NCBI RefSeq assembly: GCF_012676905.1
Contig: NZ_CP051428.1
Location: forward strand, 221,001-285,000
From: Paenibacillus albicereus
GTDB lineage: Bacteria; Bacillota; Bacilli; Paenibacillales; Paenibacillaceae
Direction of reading: 5' to 3'
Length of the DNA stretch: 64,000 bases
Shown here: one piece after another, positions 1-8,140 of the stretch
Layout: the number at the start of each line of letters is the position of its first letter
Numbering within the stretch: the stretch's first letter is position 1
Notes under the pieces: model-generated
Seen by the model: the letters and a program-made list of their open reading frames with translations, nothing else
Told to the model about the DNA's origin: nothing
Databases searched by the model: none
Made by a program: the position numbers and the translations under genes

Positions 1-120
1 AGCTGCAAAAACTGGGCTTCCGGCAACAAATGCAACGCTTCGTCCATCTATGTGACCAGCAATCGCGGACAAGCGAGCAACTCCGAAGAAACCGACTGCA
101 AAACCTTTGAAGCGAAATGA
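1..120 (+). CDS. DUF1540-type cysteine-rich protein, C-terminal part
   Basis: The frame is open from base 1 to a TGA at 118-120 and gives 39 residues; the start lies outside the window. The visible part has Cys at relative positions 2, 11 and 33 in the pattern CKNW-GNKCNAS followed by SEETDCKTF. This is the spacing of a DUF1540 domain, a small presumed metal-binding module common in spore formers, whose function is unknown. A hairpin terminator follows directly. The family call rests on the Cys pattern and the ETDC motif only. Confidence 0.75.
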   Translation, partial: SCKNWASGNKCNASSIYVTSNRGQASNSEETDCKTFEAK

Positions 121-140
121 TCCGATCCATTTTTCATCAG

Positions 141-166
141 GCAGCCGTGCCAGCGGCTGTCTTTTC
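141..166 (+). terminator. Rho-independent terminator after DUF1540 gene
   Basis: The inverted repeat CAGCCG / CGGCTG closes a short loop and is followed by TCTTTT. It sits 20 bases after the stop codon of the partial gene. Confidence 0.6.
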
Positions 167-194
167 GTTTCGCTTTCTTTACTATACTCAATAA

Positions 195-209
195 TGATTA
201 TTGTTATCA
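195..209. promoter_or_regulatory. Fur box (7-1-7)
   Basis: TGATTATTGTTATCA matches the Bacillus-type Fur operator TGATAATNATTATCA at 12 of 14 fixed positions. It lies 116 bases before the PH-domain gene at 325. An extended -10-like element (TGG-TACAAT, 264-272) lies between the box and the gene. Three more boxes of the same type occur in the next 13 kb. Confidence 0.6.
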
Positions 210-324
210 AGTCCTTTTTGAGAAAGTTTTTCAAAAAGTTCTTCCCCGCCGCCTCCGGTCCTATGGTACAATCAAGCCTTGGTACTGGTAATATTTTACG
301 GATAAGGAGCGGAAGGGAAGGGAA

Positions 325-762
325 ATGAAATTTGTTCCAAAAAGAGAGCTGGCTCCGGCCTGCTTGAGCTGGCTGGCGATCGGCCTCTTGCTGCTCGGAG
401 GCGGGGTCGGCTGGACCGAGGGCGAAGGAGTGGCGTCCAAGGCGGCCTCGTCCGTAGTGCTGCTGACCGGCGGGCTGCTCGCCTGGATCTGGCTCGGCAC
501 GTCCTATCGGCTGGACGAGGACGAGCTCGTGCTCCAGGCCGGGCCGATCGTCAAGCGCCTGCCGTATCGCAGGCTGGTGCACCTGAGGCCTGCGGCGGCA
601 TGGCCGATCGGGCTGTTCTCCTTGCGGGGCCATGAGCTGGCGGCGGGTCCGTACGACCGGTATTCGATCGCGCCTCGCGACATGGAGCGCTTCGTCCGGG
701 AGCTCCGGCAGAGATGTCCGCAGCTGGTCGTCGATCTGGAGCGGGACGGCAGGGCTTCTTGA
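325..762 (+). CDS. PH-domain (YyaB-like) membrane protein
   Basis: The 145-residue product has two hydrophobic segments (about residues 13-28 and 39-58). They are followed by a soluble domain starting LGTSYRLDEDELVLQAGP, typical of bacterial PH-like domains of the YyaB/DUF1200 type: a membrane hairpin, a beta-rich domain and a final helix. The biochemical role of this family is not established. The start is an ATG preceded by GGAAGGGAAGGGAA. The gene is followed by a strong terminator shared with the convergent permease gene. The Fur box upstream suggests iron control, but the family itself gives no iron link. Confidence 0.7.
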   Translation: MKFVPKRELAPACLSWLAIGLLLLGGGVGWTEGEGVASKAASSVVLLTGGLLAWIWLGTSYRLDEDELVLQAGPIVKRLPYRRLVHLRPAAAWPIGLFSLRGHELAAGPYDRYSIAPRDMERFVRELRQRCPQLVVDLERDGRAS

Positions 763-791
763 CGGGGCGGCAGCCAAGCGGGAGAAAAGAC

Positions 792-827
792 AAGGGACGA
801 AGCGGCAGACCGCTTCGTCCCTTTTTT
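792..827. terminator. Bidirectional terminator
   Basis: The near-perfect inverted repeat GGGACGAAGCGG / CCGCTTCGTCCC is flanked by a T-run on the right. It separates the convergent genes ending at 762 and 840. Confidence 0.85.
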
Positions 828-839
828 CGTGGAGCCGGA

Positions 840-1973
840 TCAGCGGACGGACCGCCGGTTGCGGTAGAGCAGGTAGAGGAAGAACGGCGCGCCGACCGCA
901 GACGTGAAGACGCCGACGGGAACGTCGTACGGCAAGAAGGCGGTGCGCGCGACGAGATCGGCGAGCACGACGATCAGGGCGCCGCACAGCGCCGACACCG
1001 GCAGCAGCCGCGAGGCGGCCGGTCCGACGAGCTGGCGCGCGAGATGGGGGCCGATGAGGCCGACGAAGCCGATCGACCCGCCGATCGCGACCGCCGAGCC
1101 CGCCAGGCCGACGCTGATCGCGATCAGCCCTCTGCGGCTGCGCTCGACATGGCTGCCGACGCCGGCGGCCGACTCGTCGGACAGCATGAGCACGTTCAGC
1201 GTACGGCCGCTGCGCAGGGCGAGCAGCAGGAACAGGGCGGTCCAGGGGAGCAGCGTAAACACATGCTGCCAGGACGTGCCGTAGACGGTGCCGGTGAGCC
1301 AGATGTACGCGTCCGTAGCGGTGTAGACGGAGCTCAGCAGCAGGATCGCGCTCGTGAAGGCCGAGGACAGCGCGCCGATGCCGATGCCGACGAGGATGAG
1401 GCGTCCCGGCTCGATGCCGCGCCTCCAGGCGGCGGCGTAGACGAGGACGGCGAGCAGCGCCGCTCCCGCCATCGCGGCAGCCGGCAGCCAGTGGATGCTG
1501 ACTCCCGGCGGGCGGAATGTGAGGAATGCGGCTGCTGCGGCGGCGGCGCCGCCGGTGATGCCGACGAGGTCGGGCGCGGCCAGCGGATTGCGGAACACGC
1601 CCTGCAGCAGCGCGCCGGCCGCAGAAAGCGCCGCTCCGGCCAGAGCGGCGACGACGAGGCGCGGGAGGCGGAATTCCCGCACGATGACGACATGCTCGGC
1701 AGCGCCGGCGCCGCCGAGCGCCCGCAGCATGAGGGAGGGACGGATGTACGTCTCTCCGAGCAGCAGATAGGCGATGCCGGCGACGAGGAGCGCAGAGCCG
1801 AGCAGCAGCGGCCACATCCACGCGCTGCTGCGGGCGCGGTCGCGCCAGGATGAGCCAGGCGGGCCCCCTGCCGCTCGGGCGGCGAAGTCCGTCCGTCGAT
1901 CAGGGCTGCCGAAGGGAGGGGCGTCGTGCCTGCTGTCCTCGGCGGCAGGCTTGGGCGATGGACGGCGGCTCAT
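840..1973 (-). CDS. FecCD-type iron-siderophore ABC permease
   Basis: This 377-residue polytopic permease belongs to the BtuC/FecCD family and should form one half of the membrane channel for ferric-siderophore import. After a hydrophilic N-terminus (about 45 residues) come roughly nine to ten hydrophobic segments. The conserved GFVGLIGPHLARQLVG element and a C-terminal VGAPFFLYLLYR are present. The ATG at 1973 overlaps the stop of the upstream permease (ATGA), so the two are translationally coupled. A longer in-frame extension upstream is only the out-of-frame shadow of that permease. It is the last gene of its cluster; no ABC ATPase follows before the terminator. Confidence 0.93.
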   Translation of the reverse strand: MSRRPSPKPAAEDSRHDAPPFGSPDRRTDFAARAAGGPPGSSWRDRARSSAWMWPLLLGSALLVAGIAYLLLGETYIRPSLMLRALGGAGAAEHVVIVREFRLPRLVVAALAGAALSAAGALLQGVFRNPLAAPDLVGITGGAAAAAAAFLTFRPPGVSIHWLPAAAMAGAALLAVLVYAAAWRRGIEPGRLILVGIGIGALSSAFTSAILLLSSVYTATDAYIWLTGTVYGTSWQHVFTLLPWTALFLLLALRSGRTLNVLMLSDESAAGVGSHVERSRRGLIAISVGLAGSAVAIGGSIGFVGLIGPHLARQLVGPAASRLLPVSALCGALIVVLADLVARTAFLPYDVPVGVFTSAVGAPFFLYLLYRNRRSVR

Positions 1974-2986
1974 ACGATGCGTCTCCTTTTGCGGGCGATA
2001 TAGAGGAAGAAGGGCGCGCCCACGACCGCGGTGAGCACGCCGACCGGCAGCTCGCGCGGCAGGATGACGTAGCGGGCGGCGACGTCGGCGACGAGCAGCA
2101 GCACGGCTCCGAGCAGCATGCTGTACGGAACCATCCAGCGATGGTCCAGGCCGGAGAAGAAGCGCGCCACGACCGGGATGACGAGGCCGATGAAGCCGAT
2201 CGGCCCGGCGACGGCGACGGAGCCGCCCGCCAGCAGCACGATTGCGGCGCCGCCCGCGAGCTTGACGAGGGAGATGCGCAGGCCGAGGCCTTTGGCCGTC
2301 TCCTCGCCGGCGGCGAGCAGGTTGAGATGGCGGCCCAGCAGCCACGCCGCCAGCATGCTGGCGAGCATGTAGGGCGCAACGGCAGCGAGGATGCCGAGCG
2401 GACGCCCGGCGATGGAGCCGCTCAGCCAGAACAGCACGTCCTGCAGCGAGGCCTGGTTGCGGACGAGCAGACCTTGCGTGCCGGAGGCGAACAGCGCGCT
2501 CATCGCCGCGCCGGCGAGCACGATGCGCAGCGGGGACAGGCTGTCGCTGCCGAGCGCGCTCAGCGCGTAGACGAGCGCCGCCGCGACGGCCGCTCCGCCG
2601 AAGGCCGCCCAGGCGAGCCCGGTCTGGCTTTCGATGCGGAGCACGGTGAGGGCGAAGACGACGGCGAGCGCGGCGCCGGAATTGATGCCGAGGATGGACG
2701 GCGAGGCGAGCGGGTTGCGCGTGATCGCCTGCATGACGACGCCGGCGACGGCGAGGCTCGCGCCGACGGCCGCGGCGATGAGCGCGCGCGGCAGCCGGGT
2801 GAGCCGGATGACGGCCTGGCTCATGGACGTCTCGTCGTAGCGCGTCATGGCCGCCCAGGCGTCGTCGAAGCTGACGCGGGTGTAGCCGAGCATGATGTTG
2901 GCCGCAAAGGCGAGCAGCAGCAGCGCCGCGCCTGCGGCCAGCCCGGCGGCCTTGAGCGCCGCGCCGGGCAGTCCGGTTGGATTCAT
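1970..2986 (-). CDS. FecCD-type iron-siderophore ABC permease
   Basis: This 338-residue partner permease has a typical FecCD start (hydrophobic segment, then LGYTRVSFDDAWAAMTRYDE), the ITRNPLASPSILGINSGA motif and the VGAPFFLYIARKRR tail. The usual PHxxR element of the coupling region reads IPVVARFF, so the otherwise common His is replaced. It should pair with the downstream permease and use the binding protein encoded upstream at 4496. The intergenic distance to that gene (2987-3209) contains no clear terminator. Confidence 0.92.
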   Translation of the reverse strand: MNPTGLPGAALKAAGLAAGAALLLLAFAANIMLGYTRVSFDDAWAAMTRYDETSMSQAVIRLTRLPRALIAAAVGASLAVAGVVMQAITRNPLASPSILGINSGAALAVVFALTVLRIESQTGLAWAAFGGAAVAAALVYALSALGSDSLSPLRIVLAGAAMSALFASGTQGLLVRNQASLQDVLFWLSGSIAGRPLGILAAVAPYMLASMLAAWLLGRHLNLLAAGEETAKGLGLRISLVKLAGGAAIVLLAGGSVAVAGPIGFIGLVIPVVARFFSGLDHRWMVPYSMLLGAVLLLVADVAARYVILPRELPVGVLTAVVGAPFFLYIARKRRRIV

Positions 2987-3209
2987 CTGGTGGAATCGCT
3001 CCTGTTCTGGTGCCGCTCCGGCATGGACGGGCGGCCGTCTCGCGCGGCGGAGCCGGCCGGAATCGGCCCGGGCGGTCCGGGAGGCGCGGAAAATCCCGCC
3101 CCGCGCAAGTCGGCGCGAGGCGGGACGGCAAGCGGAATGACCTTTCCCCAGTCCGGTTCGGGCCGGTTGCTGCGGAAAGCGGGGGCTTGTCCCCGGTCAG
3201 GCGGCTAGG

Positions 3210-4496
3210 CTAGTCGATATTGAAGTAGAAGTACAGGTCGTCGAGCATCTTGTCGGCCGCGATCGGGCCGCCGGAGAGGTTCCAGTTGACGGCATTGACC
3301 TTGTAGTACTTCTTGTTCTTGACGGCGCGCAGGTTGGACCAGAGCGCGTTGTCGATCCATTCCTTCTGCGTCTTGTAGATCGCGCCGTCGCCGTCCCAGT
3401 CGACCGTGAAGTCGAAGATGTAGTCGGCGTCGAGCAGCGGCGTCTGCTCCTTGGACGGAATGTTGAAGATGTCGGTCGCGATGTCGGTCTGGGCTTTCGG
3501 GAAGCGGAAGCCGAGGTCGCTGAGGATGTTGGAGGCGAAGCCTTCCAGGTAGAAGCGTGCCGTGCCGTTGTAGTTGATGCGCATGACGGTCACTTCGGTG
3601 CTGCGGATATCGGCGCCCATCTGTTTTTTGAAGTCGGCGGTGCGGGAGGCCCACTTCGTGAGGTAGGCGTCGGCTTTGCCTTGCTTGTTCAGCACGTCGG
3701 CGGCGAACTTCAGGTTCTCCTGCCAGCTGAAGACGTCCTCGGTCATGACGGTCGGCGCGATCTTGCTCAGCTGGCCGTCGATCTTCTCATGGCGCATCTT
3801 GGAGCCGATGATGAGGTCCGGCTTGAGGGCGGCGATCGCCTCGAGGTTCGGCTGCGTCTCGTCGCCGAGATCCTTCACCCCGATCAGGCTCGGACGCAGG
3901 TATTCGTAGAAAGGCTGCTGCAGGTACGATTCGACGGCGCCGACGGGCTTCACGCCGAGCAGCACGCTCGTGTCGACCATGCCGTTGAACAGGATGACGA
4001 CGCGCTGCGGCACGCTTTTCAGCGTCGTGGAGCCCATGGCGTGCTTGACGGTCTTCTGCGTCAGGACGGACAGCGTTTTGGACGAGCCGCTCCAGGACGT
4101 CCAGACGCCGAGCGCGTCGGACAGGGAGGCGGCCGGCACGAGCACGTCCTTGCCTTTGGCTACCGGCACGGCGGCGAGCGTGTAGGCTTTGCCGTTCAGC
4201 GTCGCCTTGACGCTGCCGGGGGTGAAGCCGATCGAGCGGGCGCCGCGCTTGATGACCCATTTCTTCGTCTTGGCGTCGACTTGGTAGGTCGCGTTCAGCT
4301 TGACGGCGAAGGCGGCTGCAGGCAGGTACACGCGGCCGTTGATGATGGAAGGCTTGACGGAGCCGAAGCTGGCGGCGCTGCCGTTGATCTTGACGGAGAC
4401 GGCGGGAGCCGCCGCGGCCGCTGCGGCCGGGAGCAGCCCGAGCGCGAGCGCGAAGCTCAGGAGGAGGGCGAGGATGCGGTTGCGGACGAGAGTCAT
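3210..4496 (-). CDS. Ferric-siderophore binding protein with N-terminal copper-amine-oxidase stalk domain
   Basis: The product has 428 residues. A Sec signal peptide (MTLVRNRILALLLSFALALG, cleavage after the Ala run) is followed by a copper-amine-oxidase N-like domain at about residues 30-145 (INGRVYLPAAAFAVKLNATY, VLVPAASLSDALG). A periplasmic-binding-protein (TroA/FecB-like) domain begins near VKHAMGSTTLKSVPQRVVIL. There is no lipobox Cys, so the stalk domain probably replaces lipid anchoring at the cell surface. The two permeases follow in the same direction, which makes this their substrate receptor. The ligand cannot be told from sequence. Confidence 0.9.
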   Translation of the reverse strand: MTLVRNRILALLLSFALALGLLPAAAAAAAPAVSVKINGSAASFGSVKPSIINGRVYLPAAAFAVKLNATYQVDAKTKKWVIKRGARSIGFTPGSVKATLNGKAYTLAAVPVAKGKDVLVPAASLSDALGVWTSWSGSSKTLSVLTQKTVKHAMGSTTLKSVPQRVVILFNGMVDTSVLLGVKPVGAVESYLQQPFYEYLRPSLIGVKDLGDETQPNLEAIAALKPDLIIGSKMRHEKIDGQLSKIAPTVMTEDVFSWQENLKFAADVLNKQGKADAYLTKWASRTADFKKQMGADIRSTEVTVMRINYNGTARFYLEGFASNILSDLGFRFPKAQTDIATDIFNIPSKEQTPLLDADYIFDFTVDWDGDGAIYKTQKEWIDNALWSNLRAVKNKKYYKVNAVNWNLSGGPIAADKMLDDLYFYFNID

Positions 4497-4654
4497 GGGT
4501 AGAAGATCACCTTTCTGCGAGTGGATTGGGCGGTGCTAGGAACGGACCGGCAGGACAGCATCCGGGAGAACGGCAGACCGCGAGCTCGGCGAAGCTGTTG
4601 TGCAAGCGCGAGGTAAGGCACGGAGCCTGCAAGGGACAAGTAAGGGACAGGTAA

Positions 4655-4824
4655 GGAGCAAGCGCGGAGCAAGCGCGAAGCAAGCACGGAGCAAGCACGG
4701 AGCAAGCACGGGCAAGCGCGGAGCAAGCACGGAGCAAGCACGGAGCAAGCACGGGCAAGCGCGGAGCAAGCACGGAGCCTGCACGGAGCAAGCGCGGAGC
4801 AAGCGCGGAGCAAGCACGGGCAAG
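4655..4824. repeat. 11-bp minisatellite array
   Basis: About 15 direct copies of a GGAGCAAGCRC-type unit (R = A or G) lie head to tail. Most are 11 bases, with 10-base variants (GGGCAAGCGC) at 4710, 4753 and 4815 that hint at a higher-order period. Both strands are open in several frames, which is a by-product of the repeat and not coding evidence. The array lies between the lipoprotein gene (ends 4917) and the binding-protein gene (starts 4496) in what may be one transcript. Confidence 0.9.
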
Positions 4825-4916
4825 GCCCGTTGAAGGCTCGAGCGCAGCCGCCTGGGCTAGGCTCCCGCGCAGGAGCGAGAGCCGATGCCGGAGAGGGCGC
4901 GTTGCGCCATGCCGGA

Positions 4917-5465
4917 TCACGATGCCGGACCGAGCAGCTGCTCCTGCAGGTCGCGGTACGTCTGGTACAGGCGGTACGACACGTCAACGGGGCTTTCCGG
5001 CTCGGCGGCGTCGGGCTTCAGCAGTCGGCCTAGGTCGGCGCGCGCCGCTTCCGCTTTGGCCGCATCCAGCTCCTTCAGGTCGGGCTCGATCGTCAGCCAA
5101 AGTCCGGCGAGGCGGACGGTCAGCTCGCGCGATTCCGCCTCGTCGCCGGCTTCGGCTGCCTGCTTGAGCTCCTTGACCGCATCGCGGCTGAGCTGAAGTC
5201 CTTCGGCGGCATCGGCGGCCGGCAGCGGCTCGATGCCGCTCCAGCCCGCCGCGTCCGCCTCGGTGCCGCTGGCTGCGGCGTCCGCCTTGGCGGCTGCGGC
5301 TGCGGCGTCTTCGCCGCCCTCCGCCCGGCCGGAGCCGGACGGCGCGCCGGTGCCTGCCGAGCAGCCGCCGAGCAGCAGCGCGATCGCCAGCAGGGCGGCA
5401 AGTGCGGCAGCGCGAGCGGTTGCGCAGCCTTCTTGAAGCAGACTTATCTTTTGAAGCAAGGACAT
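4917..5465 (-). CDS. Fur-box-controlled lipoprotein of unknown function
   Basis: With the ATG at 5465 the product has 182 residues and a type II signal peptide ending in LLGGC. An Ala/Gly/Glu-rich linker (about residues 38-75) leads to a helical C-terminal domain (LTIEPDLKELDAAKAEAARA ... YRLYQTYRDLQEQL). The helical part loosely resembles extracytoplasmic domains of imelysin/EfeO or FTR1-associated iron proteins, but I cannot confirm that. In-frame starts further upstream (5501, 5507) fall inside the Fur box, so 5465 is preferred, although its Shine-Dalgarno is closely spaced. It precedes the binding-protein and permease genes and may be transcribed with them. Confidence 0.7.
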   Translation of the reverse strand: MSLLQKISLLQEGCATARAAALAALLAIALLLGGCSAGTGAPSGSGRAEGGEDAAAAAAKADAAASGTEADAAGWSGIEPLPAADAAEGLQLSRDAVKELKQAAEAGDEAESRELTVRLAGLWLTIEPDLKELDAAKAEAARADLGRLLKPDAAEPESPVDVSYRLYQTYRDLQEQLLGPAS

Positions 5466-5491
5466 CCCCCATTTGCAGCGAAAGCTGAAAT

Positions 5492-5506
5492 TGAAAATCA
5501 TTCTCA
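5492..5506. promoter_or_regulatory. Fur box (7-1-7)
   Basis: TGAAAATCATTCTCA (reverse TGAGAATGATTTTCA) matches the Fur consensus TGATAATNATTATCA at 12 of 14 fixed positions. It lies 27 bases before the lipoprotein start at 5465 and probably controls that gene and the following transport genes. Confidence 0.75.
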
Positions 5507-5519
5507 ATTCATTTTAGAC

Positions 5520-6312
5520 AGAATGGATGCGATTGGGTATGCACGCCATTGTCTCAGTTGCATGGACTGGGTTGTCCGGCTAAGGCCGATGAAGGGGGGG
5601 GGATGGAACGCTGACTTCAGCTGCAAAGCGAGGCTCGCGAAGGGTGAGAGCAGGAGCTTTTGGGTCGATTCGTACGGAGTGGCGGAGGAGAGAAGGAGAC
5701 GGGGAAAAGGCCTGTCGACGCGCGCAAGGGGGCGGGTCGACAGGCCGATCGCACGGCGGGCGGGGCGAACAAAGCGCGGCTGCAGCAGGGCTTCCCGCAG
5801 ATTGCGGGCAAAGGCAAAACAAGCCGATTGCCGGATGGAGGCCCGTCATCCCTGGATGCGGGAATGTCCGGCTGTTTTTCAATAAGCCCAAAGGAGGTCG
5901 GACTTTACCGGCGCCGGGCCGGCTCGAACCAGGAAGCCCTCTTCACCGTAACGATTCCTGGCGTGCTTAGCGGCCTTTTTTTTGCGTTCATGACCAGCTA
6001 ACGACGCGTCAGACGCTTAGAACCATCCGACGTTCTCGTTCCGCTCGTTTTCCTCGATGATTTCAAGGCTAAGCCCGCCACACGTCGTTGGCTGGCTCGG
6101 CGTCTGGATTCATGCTTGCTGCCGAGCTGATTCGTCGTTAGCTTTGGCTTTCGGCAGGATGCGGCGCGGCCAGAGCTTTGGGAGACAGCCTATGGGCGGA
6201 CGGCACAGAAGCCGGCAAGCGAACGGCGGCAAGCGTACGGCCGCAAGCGTACGGCCGCAAGCGCGGCGCGAGGACGGAATCGTCCATCCATGCCAAGGAT
6301 GCCGGCCGGCGG
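5520..6312. other. Intergenic region without a convincing gene
   Basis: This stretch of about 790 bases lies between the divergent start of the 5465 lipoprotein gene and the 3' end of the esterase gene. Open frames exist on both strands but lack good ribosome binding sites and family resemblance. A short G+C-rich direct repeat (CGGCAAGCG/CGGCCGCAAGCGTA units) occurs at about 6208-6275. I see no tRNA or clear terminator. Confidence 0.5.
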
Positions 6313-8127
6313 CTAGCGGCTGAGCTCTGCGCCCGCTTCTTCCCAGAAGGAGAAGCGCAGCATCGGGCTGAGCAGCGGATGGAGCACGCTCACATGGCCT
6401 TCGCCCTCGAATTCCGCATACGACAGCCGGAGGCGGCCGGATTCGGCTAGAGGCAGCAGGCGCCGCTTCAGCTCGCGCGTGTCCTGCAGCATCGAGCCTT
6501 TCTCGCCTTCCCCGATGGCGAGCATCAGCGCCGCCGAGCCGCCGGAATTCAGGCGGGCTTCCAGCTCGGGCAGCAGCTCCAGCAGCATCCGCTCGTTCCA
6601 CCAGAGCGACGGGCTGCCGGCGATGTGGGAGCGGAACAGCTCGGGACGGCGGATGAGCGCGTAGAGCGAGAAGAAGCCGCCGAGCGAATGGCCGAACAGC
6701 GTCCGGCGCTGCGGATCGAGCGGATAGCGCCGCATGAGCTCCGGCAGCAGCTCCTCCTGCATGAAGTCGAGGAACGCTTCGGCGCCGCCGTTCGCGGGCC
6801 AAGGCGTGCCGTCCGGGCGCCGCCCCTGCATGTCGGCCGGGACGGTCAGGTCGACGAAGCGCCGATCGGTGGCGAACGGCTCGTCCGTCGGGTACCCGAT
6901 GCCGACGACGAGGCCGGGCGGAAGCCCTTTGGGATGGCGGGTCTGCAAGCGCATCGCCTCGGCGAGCGAGGCGAAGACGGAATTGCCGTCGACGGCGCAC
7001 AGCAGCGGATACCCGGAGGGCGGCGCGGGCTTCTTCGGAACATGAACGAAAATGCTGTAGTCCAAGCCGGCTCGGCTCGTCATGGCGAAGCATTCCGTGC
7101 CCGGCACGGAGTAGCGGACCGGCAGCGCGACGCAAGGCGTGACGGAGGCATGAAGATCGGCCGCATCCGCCGGCAGCAAGGCGGAAAGTTCCGCTTCCCG
7201 CCGGCCCGCCGCTCGCGCCGCCGCATCGATCGAGGCTGCCCGCGAAACGTCGGCGATGGGCGCCGCTGGCGCAGCGCCGACGGCCCGCCCGCTCCATGCT
7301 CCGACGTCTGTGGGGCGGCCGTCAGCCGCCGCCGGGGCCGGCCTGGACGCTTCGGCCGCGCCGCTGCGCGCCAGGTCCGCCGGCTCCGCCTCTGCCGCGC
7401 CGAACAGGAAGCGGAGCGCGGCCGGGAAGCGCAGCGCCATGAACATGGCGTCATGCGTGCCTCCCGGCTCCAGCTCCAGCCTCAGCCGCTGCGGCGGGAA
7501 GCCCTTCGCCAGCAGGATGCGGGCCGCCTCCGGCACGGAGGCGGCCATGCCGCGCTGGCGGTTCGTCTTGAGGCTGCCCTCGGCGGTGCCGACCGACAGG
7601 TACAGCCGCAGCCTCCCATCCGGCGCAGCCTCGCGCCGGATGTAGTCGAGCGCTCCCTCGTACCAGAGCGAGGGGGAGATCGCGGCGGCCGAGCCGAAGG
7701 CGTCGGGCCGCCAATAGGCGGCGAACAGGGCGATCAGCCCGCCCAGCGAGCCGCCGCCGATGCCGGTATGCTCCGGCTCCGGCATCGTGCGCAGATGTGC
7801 GTCGAGCGCGGGCTTGATGCGGTCCGCGAGCTCGTCGACGTAGGCGCGCCCCGCGCCGCCGAAGCCGGGCCGGCCGGGAGCGACGGCAGCGGCCGGCCAT
7901 GGCGTGTAGTCGTCGTTGCGGCAGCCGGACGGCACGCCGGCGACGATGAGCTCCGGCAGCTCGCCGGAGGCGTAGAGCGAGTCGATGTAGTTGACGCTAT
8001 GCTCCATCAGCTCGGCGTCGTCCTGCACGTACAGGACAGGGTAGCGCCGGCTGCCGCCGCCGTCGTACGACGGGGGCAGGTACACGGACAGCATGCGGCC
8101 GGCGGCGGGAATGGATTCGAATTTCAT
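6313..8127 (-). CDS. Tandem two-domain siderophore esterase (YbbA/BesA-like)
   Basis: This 604-residue protein is made of two alpha/beta-hydrolase domains of the esterase D/enterochelin-esterase type. The first (about residues 1-250) has the nucleophile elbow GGGSLGG and a late His in GGTHDAMF. The second (about 335-600) has GHSLGGFFS and a late His in EGEGHVSVLH. An Ala/Pro-rich linker joins them. Both halves keep Ser and His, so both could be active. The family hydrolyses ester or trilactone siderophores after uptake to release iron. No signal peptide is visible, which fits a cytoplasmic role. The start has AAAGGAGA seven bases upstream. In B. subtilis a single-domain relative (ybbA) ends the feuABC operon, the same place as here. 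Confidence 0.88.
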   Translation of the reverse strand: MKFESIPAAGRMLSVYLPPSYDGGGSRRYPVLYVQDDAELMEHSVNYIDSLYASGELPELIVAGVPSGCRNDDYTPWPAAAVAPGRPGFGGAGRAYVDELADRIKPALDAHLRTMPEPEHTGIGGGSLGGLIALFAAYWRPDAFGSAAAISPSLWYEGALDYIRREAAPDGRLRLYLSVGTAEGSLKTNRQRGMAASVPEAARILLAKGFPPQRLRLELEPGGTHDAMFMALRFPAALRFLFGAAEAEPADLARSGAAEASRPAPAAADGRPTDVGAWSGRAVGAAPAAPIADVSRAASIDAAARAAGRREAELSALLPADAADLHASVTPCVALPVRYSVPGTECFAMTSRAGLDYSIFVHVPKKPAPPSGYPLLCAVDGNSVFASLAEAMRLQTRHPKGLPPGLVVGIGYPTDEPFATDRRFVDLTVPADMQGRRPDGTPWPANGGAEAFLDFMQEELLPELMRRYPLDPQRRTLFGHSLGGFFSLYALIRRPELFRSHIAGSPSLWWNERMLLELLPELEARLNSGGSAALMLAIGEGEKGSMLQDTRELKRRLLPLAESGRLRLSYAEFEGEGHVSVLHPLLSPMLRFSFWEEAGAELSR

Positions 8128-8140
8128 GGATGGTCTCCTT

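Noticed and set aside
840..3131. A single 763-residue frame covering both permeases
   Set aside because: Only the part from the ATG at 1973 is FecCD-like in this frame. The upstream part is the out-of-frame shadow of the other permease, whose stop overlaps that ATG.
5433..5885. 150-residue plus-strand frame overlapping the Fur box
   Set aside because: It has no ribosome site, overlaps the divergent lipoprotein start and shows no domain.
5900..5945. tRNA-like T-arm (GGTTCGAGCC on the minus strand)
   Set aside because: No acceptor, D-arm or anticodon arm can be built around it.
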